Below are positions 34,622 through 43,412 of a stretch of DNA of 64,000 nt, piece by piece (within the stretch, counting starts at the first letter, position 1; each line of letters opens with the position of its first letter). The stretch is from the NCBI GenBank assembly GCA_039808765.1, contig JBDHTQ010000006.1, forward strand, positions 62,001 through 126,000, read 5' to 3'. The notes beneath the pieces were generated by a model. It saw only the letters and a program-made list of their open reading frames with translations. It ran no database searches and had not been told where the DNA came from. The translations under genes were made by a program, and so were the position numbers. Source of the DNA: JBDHTQ01 sp039808765. GTDB lineage: Bacteria > Pseudomonadota > Alphaproteobacteria > UBA2400.

Positions 34622-35239
34622 GTGGACAAAGACAAAAAATCTTCTCAAGTTGAATCGCAACAGCAAGAATGCGAAAAAAATTCGCTGTGCTGCTGTTCGA
34701 TTGATCGGCGCTCGTTTCTTCAAGGTGCAGCAGCAGGTTTAACGATTTATGGGCTTGCGGCAACGAGTGAGGTGATTGTTGAAAATCTTGATTTATCTCA
34801 AGCCGATATTCGCACCGCGTTACAAACTGTAATTTCTTCTTCTGGCGATCTTGATCTTGATATAAGCACGATTGCTGAAGGTCAAACACTTGTAAAAATG
34901 TGGCAAGGAAAACCCCTTTTTATTCATCATCGCACACCAGATGAAATCTTGCGCGCACAAGCCACGCCATCGCCAAGCCTACGAGAGCCAGAAGACGATT
35001 CTCATCGGGTTAAAAATGCTGCATGGCTTGTGGTGCAGGGGGTTTGTCCTCATTTAGGTTGCATCCCCAAAGAAGTAACAACCCCTGAAGGCACAATCAC
35101 AGGCTGGATTTGCCCTTGTCATGGCTCACGTTTTGATGAATCGGGGCGCGTTCTTAATGGCCCTGCACCGCATAATCTCGCTATTCCTCCGTACTTTTTT
35201 GCTTCAACCTCCCGTTTGATTGTGGGACGCGATTCATGA
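34622..35239 (+). CDS. petA: Rieske iron-sulfur subunit of a cytochrome bc1-type complex
   Basis: About 205 residues from GTG 34622 (TTG 34601 is an alternative; neither start has a strong ribosome site). A twin-arginine signal/anchor, DRRSFLQGAAAGLTIYGLAA, is preceded by a Cys-rich patch (NSLCCCSIDRR). Cluster ligands are in CPHLGC and CPCHGS, with the closing NGPAPHNLAIPPY. It transfers electrons from ubiquinol toward a c-type cytochrome. The stop overlaps the petB start by 4 bases. Confidence 0.94.
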   Translation: MDKDKKSSQVESQQQECEKNSLCCCSIDRRSFLQGAAAGLTIYGLAATSEVIVENLDLSQADIRTALQTVISSSGDLDLDISTIAEGQTLVKMWQGKPLFIHHRTPDEILRAQATPSPSLREPEDDSHRVKNAAWLVVQGVCPHLGCIPKEVTTPEGTITGWICPCHGSRFDESGRVLNGPAPHNLAIPPYFFASTSRLIVGRDS

Positions 35240-36444
35240 AAAAAAACTCTGCGTTTTCTTCAGTTTACCTCCACTGCCGTGTAACGACAAAAGCGATGTG
35301 TGATGCTTTTTTATCCCCTTTTTTTAAAGGCATGGGAAAAGCTTCAGCATTCTTTCTTTTGCTGTTGATCATCACGGGTCTGTTGTTAGCTTTTCACTTT
35401 GATCCTGTGAAACATGGGCTACACGATTCTCTTCTCGTCATTAAAAACACTCTTCCCTACGGTTGGCTTATTCATTTACTTCATCAAATGGCCGGGCATT
35501 TTTTCTTTCTTGCGGTGTACCTTCACCTCGCTAAAGCTATTTACACGGGTGCCTATAAACCGCCCCGTCATGGTGTATGGTTTTGGGGTGTCTTCCTTTA
35601 TTGCATAATGATGGTCGCAGCTTTTACTGGTTATGTTTTGCCATGGTCGCAAACTGGCTACTGGGGAGCCACCGTGATGCTCAATATGGTTCAATCTGTT
35701 CCTTTTTTTGGCCCTACACTTTATGCTTGGATTGTTGGAGGCGCCTCACTCGGGCAAGAGACCGTTGCTCGGTTTTTGTACATTCACCGTTTGCTCCCCG
35801 TGCTTATCGTACTTATTGTGTATGTCCATGTTAAAAAGTTGCGCGATATCATTAGCACCCATCCCGAACTTCAGCACCCCCCTACCACAGCAAAGGATTC
35901 AATTAATAATCAAAAAAATATTCTAATTTCTGCTTTCTTTTGGCCTTCGCTTGCTTCACGCCAAAACTTTTTTTTGTTCCTAATTCTGATTTTTGCTGCA
36001 TTTGTCACTTTTTTTCATTCCGAATGGTTTAACCAGCTGGGATCGACAGTACGTGCCGATCCCTTACAAACGCCCGAAACCATTCGTCCGGAATGGTATT
36101 TTCTTCCATTTTTTGCTTTTTTGCGCATATTTACGCATGACCTATGTTTTGGATCATTCGTTATTGAAGCCAAGCTAATAGGAATCTTGGCAATGTGTTC
36201 ATCGGTGGGAATTTTGTTTTTTTTACCGCTTCTTGAGCGCCATCGGCTTTATTTAGCCCACGCACGCCCCTTCTATTTTATTTTGCTAATGATTTGGTTT
36301 GCTGCGATTTTTGCACTCGGTTTCAGCGCCACTTACCCTCCTTCCACGATGCTCTGGCTAGGGCGAGTGAGCGCAGCATATTACTTTCTTTTTTTACTGG
36401 TCTTTTGTCCACTGATGTCTCACTCGAAAGATTTTGTAAAATGA
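35236..36444 (+). CDS. petB: Cytochrome b subunit of a bc1-type complex
   Basis: 402 residues, about eight helices. Haem ligands: LHQMAGHFFFLAVYLH has two His 14 apart, and IHRLLPVLIVLIVYVH has the second pair also 14 apart, the bc1 (not b6f) spacing. The quinol-site motif PEWY is present (IRPEWYFLPFFAFLR), and TGYVLPWSQTGYWGA is typical. Operon petA-petB, then a small gene overlapping by 4 bases where petC (cytochrome c1) is expected. Confidence 0.96.
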   Translation: MKKNSAFSSVYLHCRVTTKAMCDAFLSPFFKGMGKASAFFLLLLIITGLLLAFHFDPVKHGLHDSLLVIKNTLPYGWLIHLLHQMAGHFFFLAVYLHLAKAIYTGAYKPPRHGVWFWGVFLYCIMMVAAFTGYVLPWSQTGYWGATVMLNMVQSVPFFGPTLYAWIVGGASLGQETVARFLYIHRLLPVLIVLIVYVHVKKLRDIISTHPELQHPPTTAKDSINNQKNILISAFFWPSLASRQNFFLFLILIFAAFVTFFHSEWFNQLGSTVRADPLQTPETIRPEWYFLPFFAFLRIFTHDLCFGSFVIEAKLIGILAMCSSVGILFFLPLLERHRLYLAHARPFYFILLMIWFAAIFALGFSATYPPSTMLWLGRVSAAYYFLFLLVFCPLMSHSKDFVK

Positions 36445-36704
36445 AAAAGCTTTCACCACTGTTCGTCGTGCTTTTTATTTTAATCCTTATTACCTGCATA
36501 CCCCGATTAAGCGCAGCTCAACACCCGACAGTAAATGAAAATCAAGCTGTGTTTACCACCACGTTTATTCCCTCCGCCAACAATAATATTTTAAAGAAAA
36601 ACGAAGAAAAAGTAGGGGCAAAAGTTATCGCTTATCTGCTTGTTTTTTTGGTGGTTGTGCTTTTGATGCGCACCGAGTCTGAGAAAAGGAAACGAGACAA
36701 ATAA
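36441..36704 (+). CDS. Small haemless membrane protein in the cytochrome c1 position
   Basis: 87 residues, start codon overlapping the petB stop. A signal peptide-like N-terminus (LFVVLFILILITCIPRLSAA) is followed by about 35 polar residues and a C-terminal helix AKVIAYLLVFLVVVLLM ending in TESEKRKRDK. That is the outline of cytochrome c1, signal peptide plus C-terminal anchor, without the haem domain: there is no CxxCH. Either petC has been reduced to its two ends, or this is an unrelated small subunit. A separate c-type cytochrome elsewhere would then be needed for function. It converges with the GST gene. Confidence 0.7.
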   Translation: MKKLSPLFVVLFILILITCIPRLSAAQHPTVNENQAVFTTTFIPSANNNILKKNEEKVGAKVIAYLLVFLVVVLLMRTESEKRKRDK

Positions 36705-36706
36705 CA

Positions 36707-37378
36707 TCAAAAATCAAGCACGGCGTAATGCTCTGACGGCACAACACCCGCCATTGTTTCAGAAAGTAGCGAGCGGAATGACGGACGCGATTTAACGCGC
36801 ATATACCACATGCGTGCATCTTCATGATCGGTCCAAGGAACATCACCAAGGTAATCAATCAAAGAAATATGCGCAGCAGCAGCAATATCAGCCAATGAAA
36901 ATTCCTGACCAGCCAGCCAATTCCGGCGCTCTGTCAACCAGCCAATGTAATCAAGGTGCAAATGAATATTAGCAAGCCCTGCACGAATTACAGGGGCATA
37001 GGTGTTACCGGTACGTAATAGGCGCTTTATCAGTTTTTCACCAATGATATTTTCTGTCACTTCGCGGGCAAATTTTTGATCAAACCACTGTAAGAGTCGC
37101 CGTGTTTCGTTGCGCTGGTCAAGCGATGCACCAAGCAAGCTGGCATCTGGCTTTGTTTCGTCCAGGAATTCACAGATCGCAGTATCTCCAACCACCGAGG
37201 AGGTTTCATCAATTAACAGCACTGGCACTTCGCTGGCAACATTGATGGCCGTAAACTCTGGCCGACGCAACCAGTAGCTTTCCAGCGAGATTTGGCAAGG
37301 AATGTTTAATTCAGCCAATGCCACACGAACTTTACGCGATCCAGCAGAACTTGGATGGTGAATAAGCGTCCAGACCAT
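36707..37378 (-). CDS. Glutathione S-transferase family protein
   Basis: 223 residues from ATG 37378 (AAGGGA upstream; a TTG-like earlier start adds 8 residues). N-terminal thioredoxin fold begins TLIHHPSSAGSRKVRVALAE with EVPVLLIDETSSVVGDTAICEFL (the cis-Pro and glutathione-binding SxAI-like motif). The C-terminal all-helical domain has FSLADIAAAAHISLIDYLG. Substrate is unknown. The catalytic residue is probably one of the Ser in SSAGS. Confidence 0.88.
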   Translation of the reverse strand: MVWTLIHHPSSAGSRKVRVALAELNIPCQISLESYWLRRPEFTAINVASEVPVLLIDETSSVVGDTAICEFLDETKPDASLLGASLDQRNETRRLLQWFDQKFAREVTENIIGEKLIKRLLRTGNTYAPVIRAGLANIHLHLDYIGWLTERRNWLAGQEFSLADIAAAAHISLIDYLGDVPWTDHEDARMWYMRVKSRPSFRSLLSETMAGVVPSEHYAVLDF

Positions 37379-37523
37379 GCGTTTTTCCCTTTCGCAAAAC
37401 ACTCCCGGTAAAGCGTTTTATTGATAGTTACGGCATACATTCATATATATTCTTCAGCGCAGCGTTGCGTTACCGTGGTTTAAGTAAGCCTTTTTCGTGG
37501 GGTTGGTAAAGGGAAAAATATTT

Positions 37524-38456
37524 TTAGGAAAAGAGGGGGGCGTGCATCAATTCGATCTGATTATTTTTTGCGCGCAATGTTACATCAATCCCAATGGGCA
37601 AGGTCGTGCGATGACAGCAATGTCCCGCCGGAACGTTATACACAACCGGAATGCCACGCGCAACAAAATGGCTTAACGTTACCTCCCGTGGCGTCATACC
37701 GAATGCAGGAGGGCCTTTATCCTCTACGCCATCCAAACTGTTGATCAGTACGCCTTTTAATGAATCAAGCAATCCGTTGCGCGAAAGTTGGACCAACATC
37801 CGGTCAAATTGATATAGATCGCTGCCAATTTCTTCAATGAAAAGAATTCCGCCGGAAGGTATTGCTGTTTTAGTGCCGCAGCTGGTCGCCAGCATAGACA
37901 AATTTCCCCCCCATAACCTTCCAGAAGCTTCACCGGGCACGATCACTTCACACTGCTCTTTGAAAGCAGGCAGGTCAGATGGTATGATTCGCTCACCTTT
38001 TAGGACGGCCCATAAATGCTGCCAGCTTTGCGCCGAATCATACAGGGCTAAATCTGTAATCATTGGCCCATGAAAAGTTGGAAAGTCACATCGCAAGGCA
38101 ATCGCATTGATTAGCGTTGTGGCATCACTATAGCCAACAAACGGCTTAGGGTTAGTTTTGATCAATTCATATTTGATGTTATCAATGTAACGCTGTGTGC
38201 CATACCCACCACGACAACATAAAATCGCGCGAACAGATGAATCTGTAAAGGCATCCTCCAAAGCCTGACGTCTTTCATCATCCGTGCCGGAAAAGCGTCC
38301 ATAAATTCGTCGTGTTGCTTCGGGCACAAATGGAACAAACCCAGCTCGCTCAATTTCCTGACAGCCTCTGATCAAACGCTCTTCATTAAATGCATTGGCT
38401 GGGGCAATAAGAGCAATCTTATCCCCAGCCTTGAGCGACGTTAACGCTTGTGGCAT
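37524..38456 (-). CDS. ldcA: LD-carboxypeptidase (S66 family, LdcA-like)
   Basis: 310 residues. N-terminal KIALIAPANAF, then ILCCRGGYGTQRYID (Ser replaced in the family motif CRGGYG next to the nucleophile region), FVGYSDATTLINAI with the catalytic Ser, GRLWGGNLSMLAT, GGILFIEEIGSDLYQFDRML (Glu) and VVYNVPAGHCCHRTTLPIG (His). It removes the terminal D-Ala from murein tetrapeptides in recycling. It abuts the nfeD gene end with no gap. Confidence 0.93.
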   Translation of the reverse strand: MPQALTSLKAGDKIALIAPANAFNEERLIRGCQEIERAGFVPFVPEATRRIYGRFSGTDDERRQALEDAFTDSSVRAILCCRGGYGTQRYIDNIKYELIKTNPKPFVGYSDATTLINAIALRCDFPTFHGPMITDLALYDSAQSWQHLWAVLKGERIIPSDLPAFKEQCEVIVPGEASGRLWGGNLSMLATSCGTKTAIPSGGILFIEEIGSDLYQFDRMLVQLSRNGLLDSLKGVLINSLDGVEDKGPPAFGMTPREVTLSHFVARGIPVVYNVPAGHCCHRTTLPIGIDVTLRAKNNQIELMHAPLFS

Positions 38457-38999
38457 TTATTTCTGATCCAGAGGATCTTTCAGTGACTTTTGCAATGATT
38501 CCTCGGCTTCAGTTTGCTCGACCGATGGCGTGGTATCATCAGCTTTGGAAACAACTTCCACTGTTAAAACGGCACCATGAAATGCCACTACTTTTACAAC
38601 AGAGCCGACGGGTGCGTCAGGGCCTTCAACTTTCCATGTTGAATCCCCCAGTTTGATTCGGCCAGAACCATCCTTGATAGCATCAACGATTGTAAAAGTC
38701 TTTCCTACGTACTGAGCAGAACGCAAATTAAGCAGCGGCTGTTCACTTTTAATGGGATTTCGCTTCATAAATTTCCACGCAACAAGCACCATAATGACGG
38801 AGATAACCGCATAGATTATGAGCTGACTAGAACTCGCCATGAACGGGAGAACAGAGACAATCACGCCTGTGCAAAGCGCAGCCACTCCAAGCCAGAGAAA
38901 AAAAACGCCGGGAGTCAAAATTTCCAAAGTTCCCAATGCGGCCGCCAGCACAAACCAGTGCCAAAAAACCAAACCGACTGCTTTTGTTGTTTCATCCAT
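38457..38999 (-). CDS. NfeD family membrane protein
   Basis: 180 residues from ATG 38999, one base after the stop of the SPFH gene; the frame is open upstream but only over that gene. Two to three hydrophobic segments (FVLAAALGTLEILTPGVFFL and LIIYAVISVIMVLVAWKFM) and a C-terminal OB-fold (QYVGKTFTIVDAIKDGSGRI, then APVGSVVKVVAFHGAVLTVE) are typical of the NfeD1b class. A Glu/Gln-rich tail follows. Works with the co-transcribed SPFH protein, possibly in membrane microdomain organisation. Confidence 0.9.
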   Translation of the reverse strand: MDETTKAVGLVFWHWFVLAAALGTLEILTPGVFFLWLGVAALCTGVIVSVLPFMASSSQLIIYAVISVIMVLVAWKFMKRNPIKSEQPLLNLRSAQYVGKTFTIVDAIKDGSGRIKLGDSTWKVEGPDAPVGSVVKVVAFHGAVLTVEVVSKADDTTPSVEQTEAEESLQKSLKDPLDQK

Positions 39000-39000
39000 T

Positions 39001-39996
39001 TTATGTATTCCCACGTGTTGAAGGAACGGAGCCACTGCGGCGTCCCTGAGTTGGATCATTAGGCGACAAGTCGTCTCCTGTACGATCTTTCCCAAAGGTT
39101 TGCTTGGCAAGCTCAGCAATACCCGCAATTGAACCGATAACTGATGACGCTTCAAGTGGCATCAACAATGTTTTTTGATTGGGGGAGGTCGCAAACTTTG
39201 ACATCGCTTCAACGTATTTTTGCGCAATAAAGTAATTCAGCGCTTGCACGTTTCCGCCTGTAATTGCCTCAGACACCATACGTGTTGATTCTGCTTCGGC
39301 TTGAGCTAAACGTTCACGAGCCTCAGCCTCTCTAAAAGCAGCTTCTTTTTTACCCTCTGCTTCAAGAATTGCGGCTTGCTTTTGTCCCTCTGCGCGGCGA
39401 ATTGCATTTTCGCGTGCAGCATCTGCTTCCAGAATTGTAGCGCGACGATCACGCTCGGCTTTCATCTGTCGTGCCATACTTTCCACGAGGTCTCGCGGCG
39501 GCGTTACTTCACGAATTTCGATACGGTTAACTTTTACACCCCACGGTGTTGTTGCTTCATCAACCACCCGCAAAAGGCTTGCATTGATTTTCTCACGCTC
39601 GTTGTTTATTTCGTCCAGTGTCATGGACCCCACAACTGTACGCAAATTGGTCATTGCCAAATTCAAAATCGAGCCTGTTAGGTTGTTAACTTCGTAAGAG
39701 GCATTTGCGGCATCAAAAACTGAAAAGAACACGACAGCATCAACCCTCACCATTGCGTTATCTTTCGTAATCACTTCTTGCGAGGGAACATCCAAGAGAC
39801 TTTCCATCATTGTGATTTTTGAACCAATGGTATCAAAAAACGGAACAATAAAATGCAACCCAGAATCGAGTGTATGGGTAAAGCGCCCAAATCGCTGTAC
39901 GGTCCAATTCTGGCCTTGTGGAACGCGCTTGATCGCCATCAATACAACAGCAATCGCAAGTACAACCAAAACAATGGAAAACTCAGAAAAACCCAT
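39001..39996 (-). CDS. SPFH/band-7 (stomatin-like, QmcA-type) protein
   Basis: 331 residues: an N-terminal membrane segment (FSIVLVVLAIAVVLMAI), a band-7 domain (VPQGQNWTVQRFGRFTHTLD, MVRVDAVVFFSVFDA, EREKINASLLRVVDEATTPW) and a long Ala/Glu/Arg-rich coiled coil (about 190-240), then the C-terminal YVEAMSKFATSPNQKTLLMP. It forms large ring oligomers at the membrane. Paired with NfeD as in most bacteria. GGGAGGGAATC precedes the ATG. Confidence 0.94.
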   Translation of the reverse strand: MGFSEFSIVLVVLAIAVVLMAIKRVPQGQNWTVQRFGRFTHTLDSGLHFIVPFFDTIGSKITMMESLLDVPSQEVITKDNAMVRVDAVVFFSVFDAANASYEVNNLTGSILNLAMTNLRTVVGSMTLDEINNEREKINASLLRVVDEATTPWGVKVNRIEIREVTPPRDLVESMARQMKAERDRRATILEADAARENAIRRAEGQKQAAILEAEGKKEAAFREAEARERLAQAEAESTRMVSEAITGGNVQALNYFIAQKYVEAMSKFATSPNQKTLLMPLEASSVIGSIAGIAELAKQTFGKDRTGDDLSPNDPTQGRRSGSVPSTRGNT

Positions 39997-40086
39997 GATT
40001 CCCTCCCAAAATATACGGTATCAAACACTTGCGCTCTATTATGGTGCGTTTACTTTGGATTGCAAAGCTTAAAATAACAACCCGCT

Positions 40087-40190
40087 AGAGCAAATCCCGA
40101 AACGACGAGATCTCATAAACCATCTTTGATAAGGTATTTGCGTTAAAGAACAATTGAGAGCGCACCTATCTTTAAGACATGCGCTTGAGC
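40087..40190 (+). repeat. Dispersed intergenic repeat, copy E, with distal hairpin
   Basis: Left arm aaatcccgaaacgacgagat, core 40119-40147 (accatctttgataaggtatt then tgcgttaaa), and a distal hairpin agcgca (40159-40164) / tgcgct (40180-40185) homologous to that of copy B. It lies in the gap between the SulP and SPFH genes, both on the minus strand. Confidence 0.85.
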
Positions 40191-40249
40191 AACAAAAGAA
40201 TAAGTGCTTATTTATAAAATAAAGCAGCTTTTAAAGCTTTTTGGGTTGA

Positions 40250-41968
40250 TTAAGTGAGATAGGTACGCGCTAAATCCAGTGCGCGGTTAAAGTCAGGTAC
40301 CATGGAAATACTAGCCTCACCGTTACGAACACCCATATTACGAAGCACATAGCGTGGTTGTAATTGCACACCCGTTAATATAATTTGTCCCCCATGGCGG
40401 CGAACTTTATCAAACACGCCCATCAACGATGCCACGCCACTAGCATCCATCATCGGCACTCCACGCATTTGCAAAATCAAAACCTTGGGATGATCGCGCA
40501 TTTCATCAAGAATATCGTTGATCGTTCCAGCTGCGCCAAAGAAAAACGGACCATTGATCTGATAAACCTCTACACCTTTTGGAAGTTTGTTAAATTCAGG
40601 CAGGGGAGCGGTGGGGTGCTGCGGGTCTTCTTCTCCTTCATCAGCTAGCGGATTTTTCTCGGTGGTCACAGCGACAACTTCTGACATACGGTGCATAAAC
40701 AAAAGCGCAGCCATAACAACACCGGTAGCAATCGCCGCTGTTAAATCAACAAAAATCGTAAGCAGGAATGTACTGATCAATACCAACCGATCGCCCAGTG
40801 GCGCTAACATTAGATGTCGAAACCGCTCAACCTCACTGATGTTCCAAGCCACAATCACCAAAATTGCAGCCAAACTCGTCAGCGGAATCCACTGTGCAAG
40901 AGGCGATGCCACCATCAAAAACAACAGGACAAAAACAGCATGCATCATCCCCGAAACAGGCGTAAGCGCACCTGAACGAATGTTTGTCGCTGTACGTGCA
41001 ATGGCACCAGTCACAGGCAAACCTGCAACCATCACGGATGCACAGTTGGCAGTTCCCTGCGCGACAAGCTCTATATTAGAGCGATGATGGTGACCAGTCA
41101 TACCATCTGCAACAACAGCAGAAAGTAATGCCTCAACCCCAGCCAAAAAGGCAATCGTTAAGGCACTGGGAAAAACCTCCTGAATTTTTTCAAAGCTAAA
41201 AGCGGGAACATGCGGCATTGGCAAACCCGTCGGCAAAGCACCAAATTTACTTCCGATTGTTGCCACATTTAAGGGCGTCCCCAGCTGTTGAGCAATCCAG
41301 ACCGCAAACGAACCGACAAGAACACCAATCAAAAAAACCGGCCAACGAGGCTTAAAATGCCGAATGGTTAACATAACGGCTAAACTGGCAAATCCGACGA
41401 TCACCGTTGACATTGACACGGTGGACAGGTGTGATCCGTAAGCCATAAGCTGATGCACAACATCGCGTGGTGGTGTGGCTAAGTCTGACAAATTAAAACC
41501 TAAGAGCTCTTTTAGCTGCCCCAGAAAAATTGTTGCCGCAATTCCTGATGTAAACCCTGTAATTACAGGATAGGGGACATATTTGACATAACTACCAAGT
41601 TTTAAAAATCCCGCCACAACCAAAATCAGGCCAGCAATGAAGGTCGCAATCAGCATACCATCATAGCCATGATCCAGAATAACATTGAGCACCACGACGA
41701 TGAATGCTGCTGTGGGTCCACCAATCTGAAAGCGACTTCCGCCCAATGCTGAAACCAAGAAACCACCAACAATCGCTGTGATTAAACCTTGTGCAGGTGT
41801 TGCTCCCGAAGCAATCGCAATCGCCATTGCCAGCGGCAAAGCAACCACGGCAACCGTTAAGCCCGAAATGCAGTCGGTCGCAAATTTTTTGAGATTATAG
41901 TTCTCATGGAGCGTGGTCCAGAGTTTGGGCACGAGTAAAGAGTGGGAAGGGGCAGCTTTTGTACTCAT
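40250..41968 (-). CDS. SulP/SLC26 family anion transporter with STAS domain
   Basis: 572 residues from ATG 41968; a TTG at 42031 would add 21 unlikely residues. About 12-14 membrane helices with the family start SGLTVAVVALPLAMAIAIASG, then GLITAIVGGFLVSALGGSRF and QIGGPTAAF; MTGHHHRSNIELVAQGTANC and AIARTATNIRSGALTPVSGM are family motifs. Residues about 460-572 are a cytoplasmic STAS domain (VLILQMRGVPMMDASGVASL). It transports sulfate, bicarbonate or other anions; specificity cannot be read from sequence. Separate from the STAS regulator at 1.8 kb. Confidence 0.94.
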   Translation of the reverse strand: MSTKAAPSHSLLVPKLWTTLHENYNLKKFATDCISGLTVAVVALPLAMAIAIASGATPAQGLITAIVGGFLVSALGGSRFQIGGPTAAFIVVVLNVILDHGYDGMLIATFIAGLILVVAGFLKLGSYVKYVPYPVITGFTSGIAATIFLGQLKELLGFNLSDLATPPRDVVHQLMAYGSHLSTVSMSTVIVGFASLAVMLTIRHFKPRWPVFLIGVLVGSFAVWIAQQLGTPLNVATIGSKFGALPTGLPMPHVPAFSFEKIQEVFPSALTIAFLAGVEALLSAVVADGMTGHHHRSNIELVAQGTANCASVMVAGLPVTGAIARTATNIRSGALTPVSGMMHAVFVLLFLMVASPLAQWIPLTSLAAILVIVAWNISEVERFRHLMLAPLGDRLVLISTFLLTIFVDLTAAIATGVVMAALLFMHRMSEVVAVTTEKNPLADEGEEDPQHPTAPLPEFNKLPKGVEVYQINGPFFFGAAGTINDILDEMRDHPKVLILQMRGVPMMDASGVASLMGVFDKVRRHGGQIILTGVQLQPRYVLRNMGVRNGEASISMVPDFNRALDLARTYLT

Positions 41969-42100
41969 GGTCGACTCTTTGGATACGTTGGCGGTTATTG
42001 AAGCGCGCACAATGACCTTTTCAGTGTTCAATTACAATGGTTGCGTGCTCGCACAAGATGCGACATTTTGTGCCAATTACAAGATTATTTCTGTACTTTT

Positions 42101-43294
42101 TCAGTGGTGTGATGACTCAGAAAACATGTCTGGAGCAGCTTGCACCAATCGCGTTCCCTCCGGTGTAACGCGATAGACAGCCAACCCTCGTTCGACGATC
42201 CCCGTGTCATGTAAACGAAAAATACCATCCACCCCACTAAAGCCTTGAGGATCAGTTAAGTGTTCCACACGAAAAGGGGCTGCAGGATAGTTTTTAGCTA
42301 AAACAACGACCAACGCCGTGGCATCGTAGGCCAGTGACGAAATAGGGGATGGAGCATATCCGTAGCTCTGTTGGTAGCGGTTAATAAACGCCCGACGTTG
42401 AACCGCCTCTGGTGCGGGAAAAAACATCAGCGGTGCAGCAGTCGCAGTGCTAGAATTCAACGATTCCCATGTTGATAATCCCAGCAAATAAGTGTGCTGC
42501 ATTTCAATCCCCGCAGCGCCCAGCTGAGGAATGAATTGCACCAGTTGACTAGGGGCGAGCGGTGCAAAAATAGCATTAATGCTTGGATCATTTTTAACAT
42601 TTTGCGTAAAAGCTACCGATTGTGTAATAAAATTTGCTGCATCAAAACGGACGGCAGGAGCCAAAGCGAGGCCGAGCTGGCGCGCATGATCATCAAAGCT
42701 TACGGCAATTGTGTCTCCATAGGTTGATTGTGGAATAAATGCGGCAACCTTTTGTACACCTTGCTGTTTGGCATACGTTAAAATGCGCTCAACTTGCTCA
42801 TCTGGCGCAAATCCAAAAATGAACGTGTTGATATCCCCTTTATCGGTGTTGTTTGATAAAGATAGAATTGGAATATCACGTGTCTGAGCAATGGGGTCAA
42901 CTGCATCCAACTCGGCACTAAAAATAGGTCCAATTAAAATTTGCGCGCCATCGGCAATAGCTTTGCGCGCTGCCTGCGCCGCCAAAGCAGGATCGCCTTG
43001 CGTATCATACATCAGCAGCCCTACACCATCTGCATTTGATTCATAAAGTGCGAGTTGAGCCGCTTCTACCATACCCTGACCAAGTTTAGCTTGCGCCCCA
43101 CTAAGTGGTAACAACAACCCTACACGCAAAGATGCATCTGCCGCAGTACGCACCGGGACAGACATTTGAGCCTCAGGATGAGCAGAGGTCTGCGCAGGGC
43201 CGCCTGTGGTGCGCACCACAGGCGCACACCCCGCCGCGACCAAGAGAAAAAGGCCTAAAGCTGTTTTATTTATAAAATAACTTGTTTTACCCAT
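42101..43294 (-). CDS. LpoA-like penicillin-binding-protein activator (periplasmic-binding fold lipoprotein)
   Basis: 397 residues from ATG 43294, preceded by GTGAGGA; ATG 43297 is equivalent. Lipobox VAAGC. The mature protein is a type I periplasmic-binding fold: LRVGLLLPLSGAQAKLGQGM, ILIGPIFSAELDAVDPIAQT, ISSLAYDATALVVVL. Divergent from rsmI, the position of LpoA/YraM in many proteobacteria, so an activator of peptidoglycan synthase is more likely than an amino-acid transporter subunit; no ABC permease genes are near. Confidence 0.85.
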   Translation of the reverse strand: MGKTSYFINKTALGLFLLVAAGCAPVVRTTGGPAQTSAHPEAQMSVPVRTAADASLRVGLLLPLSGAQAKLGQGMVEAAQLALYESNADGVGLLMYDTQGDPALAAQAARKAIADGAQILIGPIFSAELDAVDPIAQTRDIPILSLSNNTDKGDINTFIFGFAPDEQVERILTYAKQQGVQKVAAFIPQSTYGDTIAVSFDDHARQLGLALAPAVRFDAANFITQSVAFTQNVKNDPSINAIFAPLAPSQLVQFIPQLGAAGIEMQHTYLLGLSTWESLNSSTATAAPLMFFPAPEAVQRRAFINRYQQSYGYAPSPISSLAYDATALVVVLAKNYPAAPFRVEHLTDPQGFSGVDGIFRLHDTGIVERGLAVYRVTPEGTRLVQAAPDMFSESSHH

Positions 43295-43412
43295 CATATC
43301 CTCACTCACTCTTGCGTTACAAGACATAGCGCGAAATGAGGGCACTTGCTACCCCCGATCCGAATGGCTTGTCGTGTTCACAAACAAAGTTTACCCAATT
43401 GACGAAATGGAG

